The translations under genes were made by a program, and so were the position numbers. From NCBI GenBank assembly GCA_028622995.1, contig JAJQJQ010000038.1:1426001-1490000 (forward strand): DNA of 64,000 nucleotides, written 5' to 3'. Shown in pieces: positions 48,201 through 59,773 of this stretch. A model generated the notes under the pieces. The model was not told the origin of the DNA and did not search any database. It worked only from the letters and a program-made list of their open reading frames with translations. How positions within the stretch are numbered: the stretch's first letter is position 1; every line of letters starts with the position of its first letter. This stretch comes from Panagrolaimus kolymaensis. Taxonomy: Eukaryota > Nematoda > Chromadorea > Rhabditida > Panagrolaimidae.

Positions 48201-50935
48201 ATCCTTATTTTCATCTCCAGCATCTTTTTCCATTCTAATTGGAATCTCTTTTAAAGTTTCAGCTGGAAAGCCAAATTCAGACAATGGAACATCAATTTTT
48301 GAAACCGGAGCGCAATCTTCAAATTGAATTGGAATCTCAATCACTTTATTTTGAAGCAAACCGAATAAGTCTTTTTCATTATTGTCGCTTGCTTTTTGGT
48401 CATCTTTGGGAGTTTCAAAGATAATCATTATTTCTTGTTTTGTTTCTGCTGGAATTCCAAATTGCGATAAAGGAATATCAACCTTTTGAACTTCTGGTTG
48501 ACCTTCATGTTGAATTGGAATTTCAATACCATGGCTTTGGAGTTTATTGGAGGCATAATCTGAAGTTGCTGTTTGCGTTTCAGGTTGCCCTTCTACTTTT
48601 CCAGTTTGCTCATTTTCAAAAGCTTCTGCCTGCTTTGATAAAACATCCGAAGCAGAAGGTTTAGCTTCATTAGCTTCAGCAGAAGTGTCGCTCGCTTTTT
48701 GTGAAGCGCCACTGCCAAATTGAATAACAGAAATTTCAGTATATTCACCTTCATTTTGGCCGTCATTTATTATACTTTGATTATTTTCATCAAAAATAAT
48801 TGGCACTTCAATTGTAGTTTCAGCTGGTGTGCCATATTTCGATAAAGGAATATCCACTTTCGCTACTGTAGGTTGGCCATCAAATTGAATGGGAATTTCA
48901 ATACCAATATTTTCGTGAGGTTTTTCATTCGATGATTCCTTTCCATCTTTTTGATTTTCAAAAATAATTGGAATTTCTGTTGAAGTTTCAGGAGCTGGTG
49001 AAATTTCTTTATCTTTGAAAGGAATTGCTGGAGCTTCTTGACCTTCAAAATGAATAGGAATTTCAACTACTTTAATTTCAAGCTCGTTGTTATCTGCTTT
49101 TCCAGAATCACTAGCTTTGTCAGAAATAATAATAGGAATTTCTTGTTGAGTCAAAGGTGGTGTACCATATTCAGAAAGAGGAACATCAACTTTTGCAACT
49201 GTTGGTCCATTTTCAAATTGAATTGGAATTTCAATTATTCCTTTTTCATTTCCACCACTTTTTTCTTTTTCTTTTTCATTAGGTTTTGAATCTGATTCAA
49301 AAATAATAGCAATTTCAATTTTTGATTCTCCAGGACTTCCAAATTCAGATAATGGAATATCAACGGGAGTTACAGGTTTATCTTCATGAAACTGAATTGG
49401 TATTTCTACGGCTTTTTGAGGGATGACACCAAATTGGATTTGAACATTTTCTGAATGCGACTTGTCTTTTGAGGATTCGTCAAAAATAATTGGAATTTCT
49501 ACAACTTTCTCCGATCCATAATTGGGTAAAGAAAAATCTACGGGAGCCACCGGAGGCTGACCTTCAAATTGAATTGGAATTTCAATGGATTTTTTATCAC
49601 CGCCACTTTGGGGTTTTGTTTTATCATTTTCAGTAGTTTGTTCTGATGCTTTTGTGGACGACTTGTTGCCTTCTCCTTCTGGAAAATCTTCAGTAATCGA
49701 TGGAGTTCGATTAAGTCCAGCATTAATAACAGCAATATCAGTAGCGGGTGCGGCATTTAATAATGGTGTTAAGTCAATTGGGTTGAGACCTTCTTTAGAT
49801 TGACCAAATTGTGGAGATCTTGGTGGCTTTTCATCTGGAGAAGTTTTGGCCTCATTGACTGGGATAGCTGAGGGTGCAACCGATTCAACAACATTATTTG
49901 CACTTTGTTGCTCGGTGTAATTATTTGTTGTTTCAGTTTCTTGTCCTCCACCAAAACTTGCACCAGTGGAAAATGAAACTTTAACCAAATCTGTATCCCA
50001 ATCATCTTCAGGATCAGTTTCTTTTGGAGTTCTAACCATTTCAACGTTTAAAATTACTGTAGTTACAAATGGTTTATCATTATTATAATTTCCATTGAAA
50101 TTGCTGTTATCATTCACATTTTCATTTTTGACATGATGATGCGGGGGTTGTTGTTGTTCAATTGATGCTGCTGCATGGGAAGAAGAATAAGAAGTGTCAG
50201 CTGTTGTTAGTGATGGTTTAAAATTATTTTGATTTTGCTCTTGATTTTGTTTATTATCACTAATTTTTTCTTGTTGTTGTGGGGAAGAATTAAAATTAGT
50301 GGAAGAGTTTGAAATTGGTGAATTAAATTCAATAACAAGATCCGGATCATTTCGTTTTTCCATTTTTACATCAATAAATGAATCAATTTGTGGTTTACTA
50401 TTTTTTGAATCTTCTTTGGAATCAGAAATTTTTTCATTGGAAACTTCCACCTTTTTTGAACCATTGTCAGCAGCAGTTTGATGTTGATTTAAGCTTTCTG
50501 ATGCAATATCCAATGGAGTTTTATTCGCGACATCTTTTGTTGTGGTTGGAGTATCCAAGGGTTTCGGCGATGTAGGAGCAGATTCAGGAAATCTTTGAAC
50601 TTTATCAGAAAATTGTACACTTCGCCGTTGTTGAGTGGGAGTTCCTCCACCATTCGATGAAATAGAATGAGTACCAACTTCAATGGGAGAAATTTCTATG
50701 CTACCACCAACGGCTGATGACTTTTCATAATTTTCATCGTAATTATTTTTTGATCTACAAAACAAAAATTTGCCATTAATAAACAATTTCATTAATCAAT
50801 TAATCGAAAAGAATTTCTTTATTTCTTCATTGTTAGCAAAAAATGTTATAAAAAGTAAAGTGCTAGATTTTATGATCGATAAACATTTATTTATATGATA
50901 TATCAAATTTCTTACCTCCATGTATCATAACTCAT
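45250..50935 (-). CDS. Very long IPI-repeat protein with C-terminal propeller-like domain
   Basis: Not a family I recognise. Exon 1 (50935-50916) encodes MSYDTWR, then one giant exon (~50756-46232) of about 1,500 residues, then four short exons (to 45250) of about 300. The giant exon is acidic and disordered. It contains at least eight tandem units of 50-65 residues built around EIPIQFEGQP, VDIPLSEFGxPAET and EIPIIFE (about 49595-48030), then looser EIPVIFENQ units, three SFAKP motifs (47400-47200), and a basic-acidic RERE tract. The C-terminal part (LLPEHRLALSDYQFGLSIFN, KPSALAIDEKGTVIIYDR) is repetitive beta-sheet, resembling NHL/propeller blades. RSVQF occurs twice, flanking the repeats, and fits an RVxF PP1-docking motif. 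Function unknown; could be scaffolding. Confidence 0.85.
48030..49595 (-). repeat. Protein-coding tandem repeats, 50-65 codons each, about eight units
   Basis: Successive units read EIPIQFEG(Q/D)xP...VDxPLSxFG(I/S/T)P(A/S)E(T/S)...EIxIIFE. Spacing between units varies because of disordered inserts. Units differ at many positions, so the array is old, although the two HEGQPEV units (near 48510 and 48140) are very alike. Confidence 0.9.
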
Positions 50936-51948
50936 TGCAGCAGCTAAGGTTTAATAATAAAAATACTCCAAAAAAAATGCTATAAAACCCAACAACGAAA
51001 AAATCTTTTTCTTGCAAATTTAAAGAATAAAAAACAATAGAAACAAAAATGCCAATCCACTCAATTTAAAAGCAATTTAACTTTCAAGTCAAAGAACAAC
51101 AGCAACCATTCATTTTCACTTACTTGCATGGATAACGACGCACATATTATACCAACAAGAAGCAAGCAAATAAGCGATCATATAAGTCAAGCCCAACGGG
51201 AAATAGCAAAGCAAAAAAAAAAGATTAGAAAGAGCCTCTCAAAAAAAAAAGTTGAACAACTTTTTTGGAGAACACACAAAAACAGGTGGCATACTTTTTT
51301 ATCTTTCTCTAAATATAAGAAATTTAAAAAAAGAAAAAAGTGTATAACTGCGGGGGAGGACAAAAAGCAAGTATTATTAGTTGTTAAATTTTGTCGTTCA
51401 TATTTTTTTTTGGTAGCGGTTAATTTTTGATGTTATTCAAGCTTCAAAAATTTATAAACCTTAATTAAATATTTTAAAAAAATATGGTTGTTTTAACTCT
51501 AAACTTGCTCGAATATTTTTCTGATTACTATATTATTTTTTTGACGTTCAAATCTCAAAATAAACCTTCGAAATTAAATAGCTAAACAGGCAAAAAAGTT
51601 AAAAAAAAATTTAGAAATGAATACACTTAATTTAATGTACCAGAAACACGCTCAGCCATGCCTACTACTAACTACCATAATTTTTTAGATATTTATCGCT
51701 CCGCTGTTAGATTGAACAAAACGTGTTATAGGATAAAAAGATAGTGATAATAAAGATTTATTAAACTTGATAAAACAAACAGTAAAACTTTATTTTCAAA
51801 CAAAAAAGATAACCAAAAAGGTTCAAGCAACGACAACAAAAAACATGATAAATTGACAGAAAAACTATACTCAAATCAACAACAGAAACATAAAATTAAA
51901 GTTTAAAAAAATGGTAAACAAAAGAAAAGCAAACACATCCATCGAACT
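50936..51948. other. Spacer upstream of the IPI-repeat gene
   Basis: About 1 kb, AT-rich. The plus-strand frame 51128-51430 is Lys-rich, overlaps the presumed promoter or leader and has no recognisable domain, so I do not accept it as a gene. Confidence 0.5.
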
Positions 51949-52993
51949 TTATGATCGGAAATTAGCTTCGCGAACTTTAGCTTGAGCAAGAGCAAGGTTT
52001 TCTTTGTAACTTTGATTATTGCGATCCAATTCAAGAGCCTTTTTATATGCATTAGCAGAATAGAAGTAAATACCTAAACATGAAAAAATGAAACCCATTC
52101 GAGCATGAGCCTTAGCATAATTTGCATCAAGTGAAAGAGCATGGAAACAATCCTAAAATATATTGCGTATTATAAGAAATACAAAACAAAAAATACTCAC
52201 AAATTGAGCATTGTCATATCTCATAAGACGGCAAAAAGCAGCCGCACTATTACAATAATAGACAGGATCACTTTTCAATACAATGGCTTCTGTGTACGTT
52301 TCAACTGCTTCCTTGAACTTTGAGGGTTTCATAAGTTCCTTTCCTTCTTCTTTCAGATCATTAGCTTTTGAAATTGCTTCAGATGCTGGAGGCGAAGATT
52401 TTTGTTCTATCTAAATACTTGGTGAAAGAAATTGAACTAAATGAATGAAAATTTAAAATTTTAAGACTTTTTTCAGCATGAGCAAGACCAATTCGACTAC
52501 CTTCATTTCCAGGATCAAGTTCAAGGGCTTTCTTGAAAGCTTCAATTGCTTCATCATAACGGTGGAGGGCATCAAATGCTAGAACAAGAATACAATAAGC
52601 ATTAGCATATTTCGGATCAAGTTCAATAGAGGCACGACAATCCTAAAAAACAAATACACAAGGTTTTAATATTATAAAATAATGTCTTACATTGATTGCA
52701 TCACCATATTGTACAAGCATGGAATAAATAGCAGCACGACGACAATAGTGAACAGGAGCAGGATACAATGCAATCGCTTGAGTAAACTTTTCTATTGCTT
52801 CCTTGTATTTATAAGCTTCGATACATTCTTCTCCATCTAACATTAGGTCAAAAGCTTTTACAATATCATCAGGTGATGGAGTAGAAGATCCTTGCTTATC
52901 CTAAAAATTAATATTTAAAAGTGTTGCATGATAATTAATCAAATGATATAAACTCACATTGATATTACCAGCTGTTGGTTGATTTGAAGACAT
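51949..52993 (-). CDS. SGT-like TPR protein with duplicated TPR block and no Gln-rich tail
   Basis: Co-chaperone-like TPR protein. Start MSSNQPTAGNIN at 52993. Block 1 (about 52900-52470) holds three TPRs: YKYKEAIEKFTQAIALYP, VHYCRRAAIYSMLVQYGDAI, YANAYCILVLAFDALHRYDE, then KALELDPGNEGSR. Block 2 (about 52410-51950) repeats the pattern: FKEAVETYTEAIVLKSDP, VYYCNSAAAFCRLMRYDN, YAKAHARMGFIFSCLGIY, KKALELDRNNQSYKENLALA. SGTA proteins have one such block followed by a Gln/Met-rich client-binding tail; here the protein ends REANFRS right after block 2. The splice joining the blocks does not close in phase (GT donor in GAAAAAA|GT leaves phase 1, acceptor needs phase 0), so two genes or a sequence error are alternatives. 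Confidence 0.75.
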
Positions 52994-53549
52994 GATGAAC
53001 GAATAATGAACTAAAAGATGAAAGTTATAAATGTTAATTAAAAATTCAATGACGCAAAAAAAATATTAAGAAACGGCGCAAAATAAAAGTAATGAAAGTC
53101 TAAAAAAGAAATGAATGAAATTCTTTTTTGATTGTAAAAGCTACAGTCTGCATTCGTTGCAAGAATCGCAATTTTTTCATGAAAAATGTACCGATTATTT
53201 TTGGATGTTAGCTTGTTTAAAAAACAAGGTCAGTGTTTTTATTTCGATTTTATTAGTTTTATTACAAATTTGTAGTTTAAATCTTATAAAGCATCTAAAT
53301 TCCTAAAAAAGTATCAAAAAAGTTTTACATAAATTAAATACACTTAATGCATAATTCCAGAAACATTCTTAAAATTTTAACACTTGTACCTTAATGAAAT
53401 CATTCATTTTTTTAAAGCTTTTTTTGGGTGAGACGTTAATCCATTTCTTATCAATGTTGGAAAGCTTAAAAACAAATGAGAAAACATCGATCATAAAGGT
53501 AACAACATCTGACGAGGAAAATGCATTCTTCTATTACTCCAAAAAATAA
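52994..53549. other. Divergent spacer between SGT-like gene and lectin
   Basis: About 555 bp. No credible gene; the frame 53115-53306 lacks homology and context. Confidence 0.5.
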
Positions 53550-54503
53550 ATGTTGTTTCTTATTTATTTTTTCTCTTTGATTTCTGCTTCATTTGCTATA
53601 TGCCCTCCTGAAAGCTTAGAATTCCAAGGTTTTTGTTATATTTTTAAATCTGAAGCGATTCAATATCCTGTAGCTGAAGTTGACTGTAATTCGCTATCAG
53701 GCCATTTGGTTTCGATTCATGATGGATTTGTTAATGCTTTGCTTACAAGTAAGCGCTAAATCCAAAAATTAAGAATTAAAGAATAAAAATGGAATTAATT
53801 TTTTTAGGCGAAGCTTCCACGTATTTTAATGATAGTACAATAACTGAATTTTGGATAGGCTTAAATAATTTGACGACGCCAGGAGATTGGAGTTGGACAG
53901 ATAATTCCACTTTTGATTTTAATGAAATAATATTAATCACAGATAATGAAAATGTTACTACAAATGATTGCGCGGCATTGATGATAAAAAATGGAAGATG
54001 GATGACAGATTATTGCTTTAATAAAAAACCATATGTTTGTAAGGTATCATCTTTACCGCCACCAACATGTGCATATGGTTGGTTTTATTTTCCATCAACA
54101 TTATCTTGTTATGGTATTGATAAAAATTATGGAAGACTAAATTGGACTTCTGCCGAAGAAATTTGTAAATCTTTGAAGGGCCATTTACCATCGATTCATA
54201 GCTTTGAAGAAGCTAAATTTATTTCATGCAAGTTTCCTTATTTTTTAAAGGTAAAACTAAAATTTGTATATTTTATTTTTAGCTTTCGGAATTATACGAG
54301 GCAAGGATCAAGAATTGATTGGACTTAATTCAGATGATAACCTCACATGGAAATGGTCTGATGGAAGCCCAAATGGTTATCTTCCATGGTTAAGCAATCA
54401 ACATAATCCAATAAATGGAAGTTGCGCACTGATTTTTAGTGGAAAGATTTCTAATATTCCTTGCGATAATAGTCTTCAATTTATCTGTAAAAAGCTTGCA
54501 TAA
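53550..54503 (+). CDS. Secreted protein with two C-type lectin domains
   Basis: Exons 53550-53748, 53808-54237 and 54283-54503 join in phase to about 282 residues. The signal peptide is MLFLIYFFSLISASFA, followed directly by the first CTLD: CPPESLEFQGFCYIFKSE, FWIGLNNLTTPGDWSWTDNS, and NGRWMTDYCFNKKPYVCK. The second CTLD runs CAYGWFYFPSTLSCYG to WKWSDGSPNGYLPW and CDNSLQFICK. Neither domain shows the EPN or QPD carbohydrate/calcium motif, so sugar binding is doubtful. Several Asn-X-Ser/Thr sites. The second intron starts with GC (T|GCAAGT), and no GT alternative keeps the frame. Nematode clec genes are often immune or pharyngeal; that is inference only. Confidence 0.85.
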
Positions 54504-54837
54504 AAACATTTTTTTTATTATAAAAGTTTTACAGTTTGTTATTAAATGCTTTAAAAAATATAAATGTTTTTTCACTTTAACTCTATGGACAGCGGACATC
54601 ACTATAAAGGAAATGGTTGTACATAATTATAAACATACATACATGGCAAAAGTATTATTAGTTAATCGATTTTTTCATTGACCTCATTAATTTTTTTGAT
54701 ATCAAGTTGTTGCCTTCATTAGAAATCGCAACCCTTTTTGTTGTTGATTCAATTAAATCATAAAACTAACTAACTATAATTTTGCCACAATTTTATTCAT
54801 TCATTGCCTTACTAATTTTTATTTTATTTTCATTAAA
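54504..54837. other. Short spacer after the lectin
   Basis: 334 bp of AT-rich sequence; no gene seen. Confidence 0.5.
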
Positions 54838-54860
54838 ATGAATATTAATGATAAGTATGA

Positions 54861-54880
54861 TAAAATAGCATAAAATAGCA
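54861..54880. repeat. 10-bp tandem duplication TAAAATAGCA x2
   Basis: Two exact adjacent copies inside the first codons of the F-box-like gene. Removing one restores a continuous reading frame from the ATG at 54838. Confidence 0.9.
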
Positions 54881-56921
54881 GATGAATTGAGTCAACTTTT
54901 TGATAGAACAAATGATTGGAAAATTAGAAGACAGTGGTTTGCAAATTATATTGAATCATCTACAATGCAACCACACTTATGGCGATATTGGTTATTGTAA
55001 GTTTATTACTAGAAAAATAATTGGGGTTAAATCTTCACTAAGATCATTAGCCATATTTATAATTAAACTTTTTTTAGGAACGAAAGCCTCTGTTTTAAAC
55101 AATCCAAAGATAAAGTAGTATCATCAGAGGCATTTGTTGAATATTTTGAAAAATTGAAAAAAATTTCCTGTCTTCATTTTTATAATTGCAATTCTGAATA
55201 TTTTTATGAACCTGAAATTATATCTTCTGGTAAATTGAGTTACCATTTACCAAAAGAAGTAAGTATCCTTCTTTAAAAAAATTTTTAGACTCACTTTCCT
55301 TCAAAAACCCTATTTGTTTAAGACTTAGGATGAAATAATTCGTATAAATATTAAAATCAATATGTCTTCTTTTAGAATCGACGAAGGTTCACTAAATTAA
55401 TTAATTTTCCATATTACAATGACTGGTGTTTAAACAAATGCGGAGAATATGGGGAAACAGAAATAGTAAACCTTGAAATTTTAAAAAAGAATCATTTGTT
55501 CCCTCATCGATATTTGAAAAAATTAATAAGGATTTATGAAGAAAATTCAAGTAAGTTTATTTTTTAAATATACCAGAAAATATGACATATATATATTTGT
55601 TTATAGCTTCACCTATATGCCCAAAATTAAAAAAAGTATGCATGGAAAATATTAAATTATTTAATAAAATTATTACACAAATTGATAAAGATAATTATAA
55701 AAATATGATAAGTTTGTTGGAGGAAACCAATGACGAAAGTCTGGTATATCAAAATATTGAATACTGTCTCAGTGAAAACTGGGATAAAAAGTTTTTATGG
55801 AAAATTTATATTGAATATTTAAAGAATAAAAACAAAATAGTATGTTTCATTAAATTAGAAAGGATTAACCAATAATCAATTTAATAAATATTTAGGCTAT
55901 GTTAAGTGTTTTTTCACGCTATTGTAATTTTTACATTGATGACATAGAAATGAGACAAAAGTATTTTAACGAAGTTTTAAATCTTCATCAGCTTGGAATT
56001 GATGTCATCGGGTATTGGATGGATATTGTAAAAATAGAGAAAGAGTTTGAACGCGATGATAATTTAAAAACTTCTTTAATGAGTACGGAAATTAAAGATC
56101 CAGATATTATGCAAATAAAAGAAAAATGCAATCCAAATCTCGAAAAATATTTTGATTATCGAGAAAAAATCAAAAATTCAAATGGAGTTGAAATTTCAGA
56201 ATTATGGTTTATGCAGGAATGTTATTCAGATTTTCATACTTTTAAAATTCCAACTTTTCCGATGGATGACCCTGAAATCACGGACTACAAAGAAGAAAAT
56301 GAAAATATCAGAAAAAACTCAAATAATGAAATTATTAATTTCCAAAAAATGAGTTTCATTAAAATTAAACTCCAAAATTTTGCTTTTTGCTCCACAATTA
56401 TTAGACACATTTCAAAATGTCTTCAAACAAATTACAAACTTTATAAAACTTGCAAATATTTTTATGCTACTAAACAAGAAATTCTGTGTCATAATCTTAT
56501 AATTAAACATGGATATAAACAAACGAAAACATTTATGGCGGATTCATTGGAATTAACTTCTGGATTCATTAATAAACAATTTAAAGAAGATCCAAACTTT
56601 CTCAATTCTTTTATTATTACCTCAGCCTTGCATATTGAAAATTTATTTGATAGAAAATGCTTTTCAAAAATGTTGAGAACTTCCTGTACTTTTAAACTTA
56701 AATATTTAAAATTAAAAACTCAAGATTTAACTTTGAAAGATCCTTCCTAGTAATTTTGATTGTTATTCCGTACAAGCCTGGAAATGTTTCATGGGAAAAT
56801 TCAATAAAAATGAAAAAATTAACATATGAAAATGAATGAAAGCTCAAAATAAGAATCTTTTCATTGCATAAAAATGAAGCGGTGATGAGCGGTTGTTTGT
56901 TTGATGTATTCTAAGATACAA

Positions 56922-56997
56922 AAGGATCCAAATACCCAAAAGGATCTAAATACATAAAAAGATCCAAATACCTTAAAAGATCCAAAATACCCAAAAC
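56922..56997. repeat. About four copies of a 19-20 bp repeat, GATCCAAATACCCAAAA-like
   Basis: Degenerate tandem copies lying in the predicted intron of the F-box-like gene. Confidence 0.8.
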
Positions 56998-57130
56998 GAA
57001 TAATTGAAAGTTTTTAAAAAATGAAAAAATTAGCATAAAAAAGAATAATGGTTAAAAAAAAATTTTTTATTGTATGTAATATGTTAGCAATAAAATTCAA
57101 AAAATAAAAATTATTAATATAATAGACATG

Positions 57131-57147
57131 GCGGCGCGGAGCGCCGC
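57131..57147. repeat. GC-rich palindrome GCGGCGC-GGA-GCGCCGC
   Basis: Perfect 7-bp arms with a 3-base loop, striking in AT-rich surroundings. Lies just upstream of an exon of the F-box-like gene. May be the end of a small mobile element. Confidence 0.7.
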
Positions 57148-57728
57148 TTCTTGCCTAGTATTGGATTAATCAAGGAATTTCATAATCTAATAAAGATTCG
57201 ATTTATCAATGTTGGAATTTTTAATGAAGGATATCGAGTCTCAGTTGAAACCATAGTCGAAAGTTTTCCAAATGTGGAAAGTTTTTATTTAAAGTAAGTT
57301 TTATTGATTAAAACGCCTCCAATTTTCATTCACGTTTATAACCCTTTTTTTATAGAAGTGATACTCTAGACTTTACAAAAAATTCAGCTGAAAATCTAAC
57401 CAAATTAAATCGAAATGCTAAATTTCAAGATTTTATTTTATGCGAAGTTTCAAACAATTTTGTAGCAGAAGCTTTTTGCTTGTTCATAAAAGTAAGTCTG
57501 TTTAAAAAAAGATAAAATTTAAACTTTTTAAGCGGGTTTTATTAAAACTGCAATTTTTTATAGAAACATATGGCAGATTATGGTACAGTCAAAATAGCTT
57601 TTAAGGATTTGCCTGGCTATGCAGACTATCAAAAAAAGTTTCAAGGGATTGTTGTCGATTTTTTATACACTGGGAAATATTATAAAACATACTATACTAC
57701 TGTTCCTGATTTTAATAGTTATTTATAA

Positions 57729-58308
57729 TTTGTATTTTGATAAAATTTTTCTAATTCAAACTTATTTCTTCTTGTTAAAGCACATACATACTCAAGAAAT
57801 GATAACTGAAAATTTTTTTTCTTGTTCGCAAAAACAAATAAAAATCAGCAGAGTGACAAGAAAAGGGATACAAATATCAATGACATAGGTAACTTTTGCA
57901 ACGTTTCATACATAGGTTGGCTATAAAATTTCAATTGTACACAGATAGCTTACAAAGTAAAAATATAAAATAATTTTTTTCTTCTAAATTCTGGTTGAAA
58001 AATAACACAGCTTTTTTTGGTGATTACTTATACCGAAGACAAGTAAAAATGGTGACTGATTTACGACGACTGATATTTATATAAAAAGCAGAATATACTA
58101 AATGAGCATAAAAAGAAACCCGAGAAAACAACCTTTGAATAAAAAAATAGACAAGAACAAAGTAGATGCAGTCAATATTGATACGAAAGAACAATAGTGT
58201 TAAATACAATATAAAGAAATAATACAAAACAAATAAATTTAGAGAATATACTCAATCAAGGAAATAATATGTAAATATTAAAAAATTTATCAATGTTTTT
58301 CTTATTCA
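57729..58308. other. Convergent 3' spacer, F-box-like gene and SAR1
   Basis: About 580 bp of AT-rich untranslated sequence. No gene supported. Confidence 0.5.
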
Positions 58309-59132
58309 TCAATCCAAATATTGTGACAACCATCGAAAGCCTTCACCATAACCATGTCGACGAAAAACAGAACACATGAAAACTTCCAATGGACGTGTAG
58401 CTAATTCCGTTCGAGCTACTTGTCCTTTACCAGTACACATTTGGGAAATTCCAAGATGGTATTTTAGGTGATCTTCACTAAGAGCATTTGGCTTATCAAT
58501 TTTGTTTCCAAGTACGAGAATGGGTGCACTTGCAACTTGTTCATCATTTAATAAACTAATAAGTTCTTCACGGGTTTCAGCAATGCGATTTGGATCTGCA
58601 GCATCCACAAGAAAAACTATAGCATCAACAGCGGGGAAATAATCTTTCCATACACGTCGGGCTATAAAAAGAGAAGTAAATCATGTGATTATGACCAATT
58701 TATGAAAAACACAAAGTACAAAAAAAGTAAATCAATCAGGTGATTAAAAATATTTACCTTGCTCGTGACCACCAAGATCAAATGTTGTGAAACGAATTCC
58801 ACCAAGTGAAAGTTCTTCAGATGCTGAAAACAAGCTTGATTTTAGTATATATTCAAAAAAGCAGCAGAGGAATATAAAACTCAGCAGAAATGAAGCTGAA
58901 ATCTTACTTGGATGCAAAGTTGGCATTGGTTGAGCCATTCTATCATCTTTTAACATATGTAATAAAGTAGTTTTTCCAGCATTATCTAATCCAAGAAATA
59001 CAAGCTTCCCAGATTTTTTGGTTAAACCTTAAAAAATAGGGGATCAAAAATCATGTTAGTCCTTAAACAAATGGATGGAAACTTACCAAGAAAATTAAGC
59101 ATTCCAGAAAACCAATCTAATATCCAAGACAT
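58309..59132 (-). CDS. sar-1: SAR1 small GTPase
   Basis: GTPase that initiates COPII coat assembly at ER exit sites. Start [17 protein letters not shown], the amphipathic helix typical of SAR1 (no Gly2 myristoylation site, unlike ARF). G1 [14 protein letters not shown], switch 1 MPTLHPTSEEL, G3 [19 protein letters not shown]4 [16 protein letters not shown], and C-terminal [16 protein letters not shown]. The His in the GGHEQ motif, required for GTP hydrolysis, is present. Three introns, all in phase (58918-58825, 58757-58662 and one near 59085-59027). Divergent from RFT1. Confidence 0.95.
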
Positions 59133-59773
59133 ATTTAAAGGGGAAGCTGCAAAAAATGGATATTACAAAAATTTTATTAACATAGTAAAATTAGAAAGGC
59201 GCTTTTGCACGATCTCGTTCTATTCTTTTTGTGTTCATTAACAACAATATAAATTTTAGAGCGCGAATGCATCAAAAAGCAACAAACAACTAAAAAAGGC
59301 AACAGCACTAGACACGTTTTTCAGTGAACACAAAAAACCACCACCTCCCTCATATGTACGCACTGAAATTTCTTTTCATCATCCACGTGGAGCGGTGGTG
59401 GAACAATTCAATCAAGCATCAATGAAAGTGAATCCGCCAAAGTTTGATATACATACATTTGCGATAATAGAAAGAAGATTAAAACGAGTTACTGCTAATA
59501 TAAGAAAGTTTAAAAAAAATTGGTTATCAATTTCTTTAAAAAAAATGGCAACGGAAAGGAAATCAGCAGACACAAAAACGTCATTGAAATAATTTAGCGG
59601 GTGAAAGAGTGACGACAACAATAATGCAAACCCATTCATTACCACCAAACAGCTGATTTTGCCGCTGTGAGAACAAACCAAAAAAATGCTCAAGCTTCGG
59701 TTGCTAGATTTTTCAATCCATTTTATGGATCTCATCTTTGTGCGGAGGTCCATAAAAAATGGATTCCACTTTT
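59133..59773. promoter_or_regulatory. Bidirectional upstream region, SAR1 and RFT1
   Basis: 641 bp between two divergent starts. Presumably both promoters. Open frames in it (for example 59395-59592) are not conserved-looking. Confidence 0.4.

Larger units (their letters stand above)
54838..57728 (+). pseudogene. Nematode F-box-like family gene with a frameshift near its start
   Basis: Reads MNINDKYDKIA from 54838, then a tandem duplication of TAAAATAGCA (54861-54880) puts a stop in frame. With a single copy the frame would continue into DELSQLFDRTNDWKIRRQWF and through about seven more exons. Later parts include a helical W-rich region (FLWKIYIEYLKNKNKI) and an F-box-like stretch, NYKLYKTCKYFYATKQEIL. 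A C-terminal half (LIKEFHNLIKIRFINVG, NVESFYLKSDTLDF, stop at 57728) resembles the repeated strands after nematode F-boxes. The intron from 56749 to about 57160 carries tandem repeats but closes in phase. No other stops were found, so the break may be recent, polymorphic, or spliced around by an unusual intron. Family name is tentative. Confidence 0.55.

Noticed and set aside
51128..51430. Lys-rich plus-strand frame starting MDNDAHIIPTRSKQISD
   Set aside because: Beginning looks plausible, but it becomes a poly-Lys/Phe string, and it sits in the leader region of the opposite gene without splice support.
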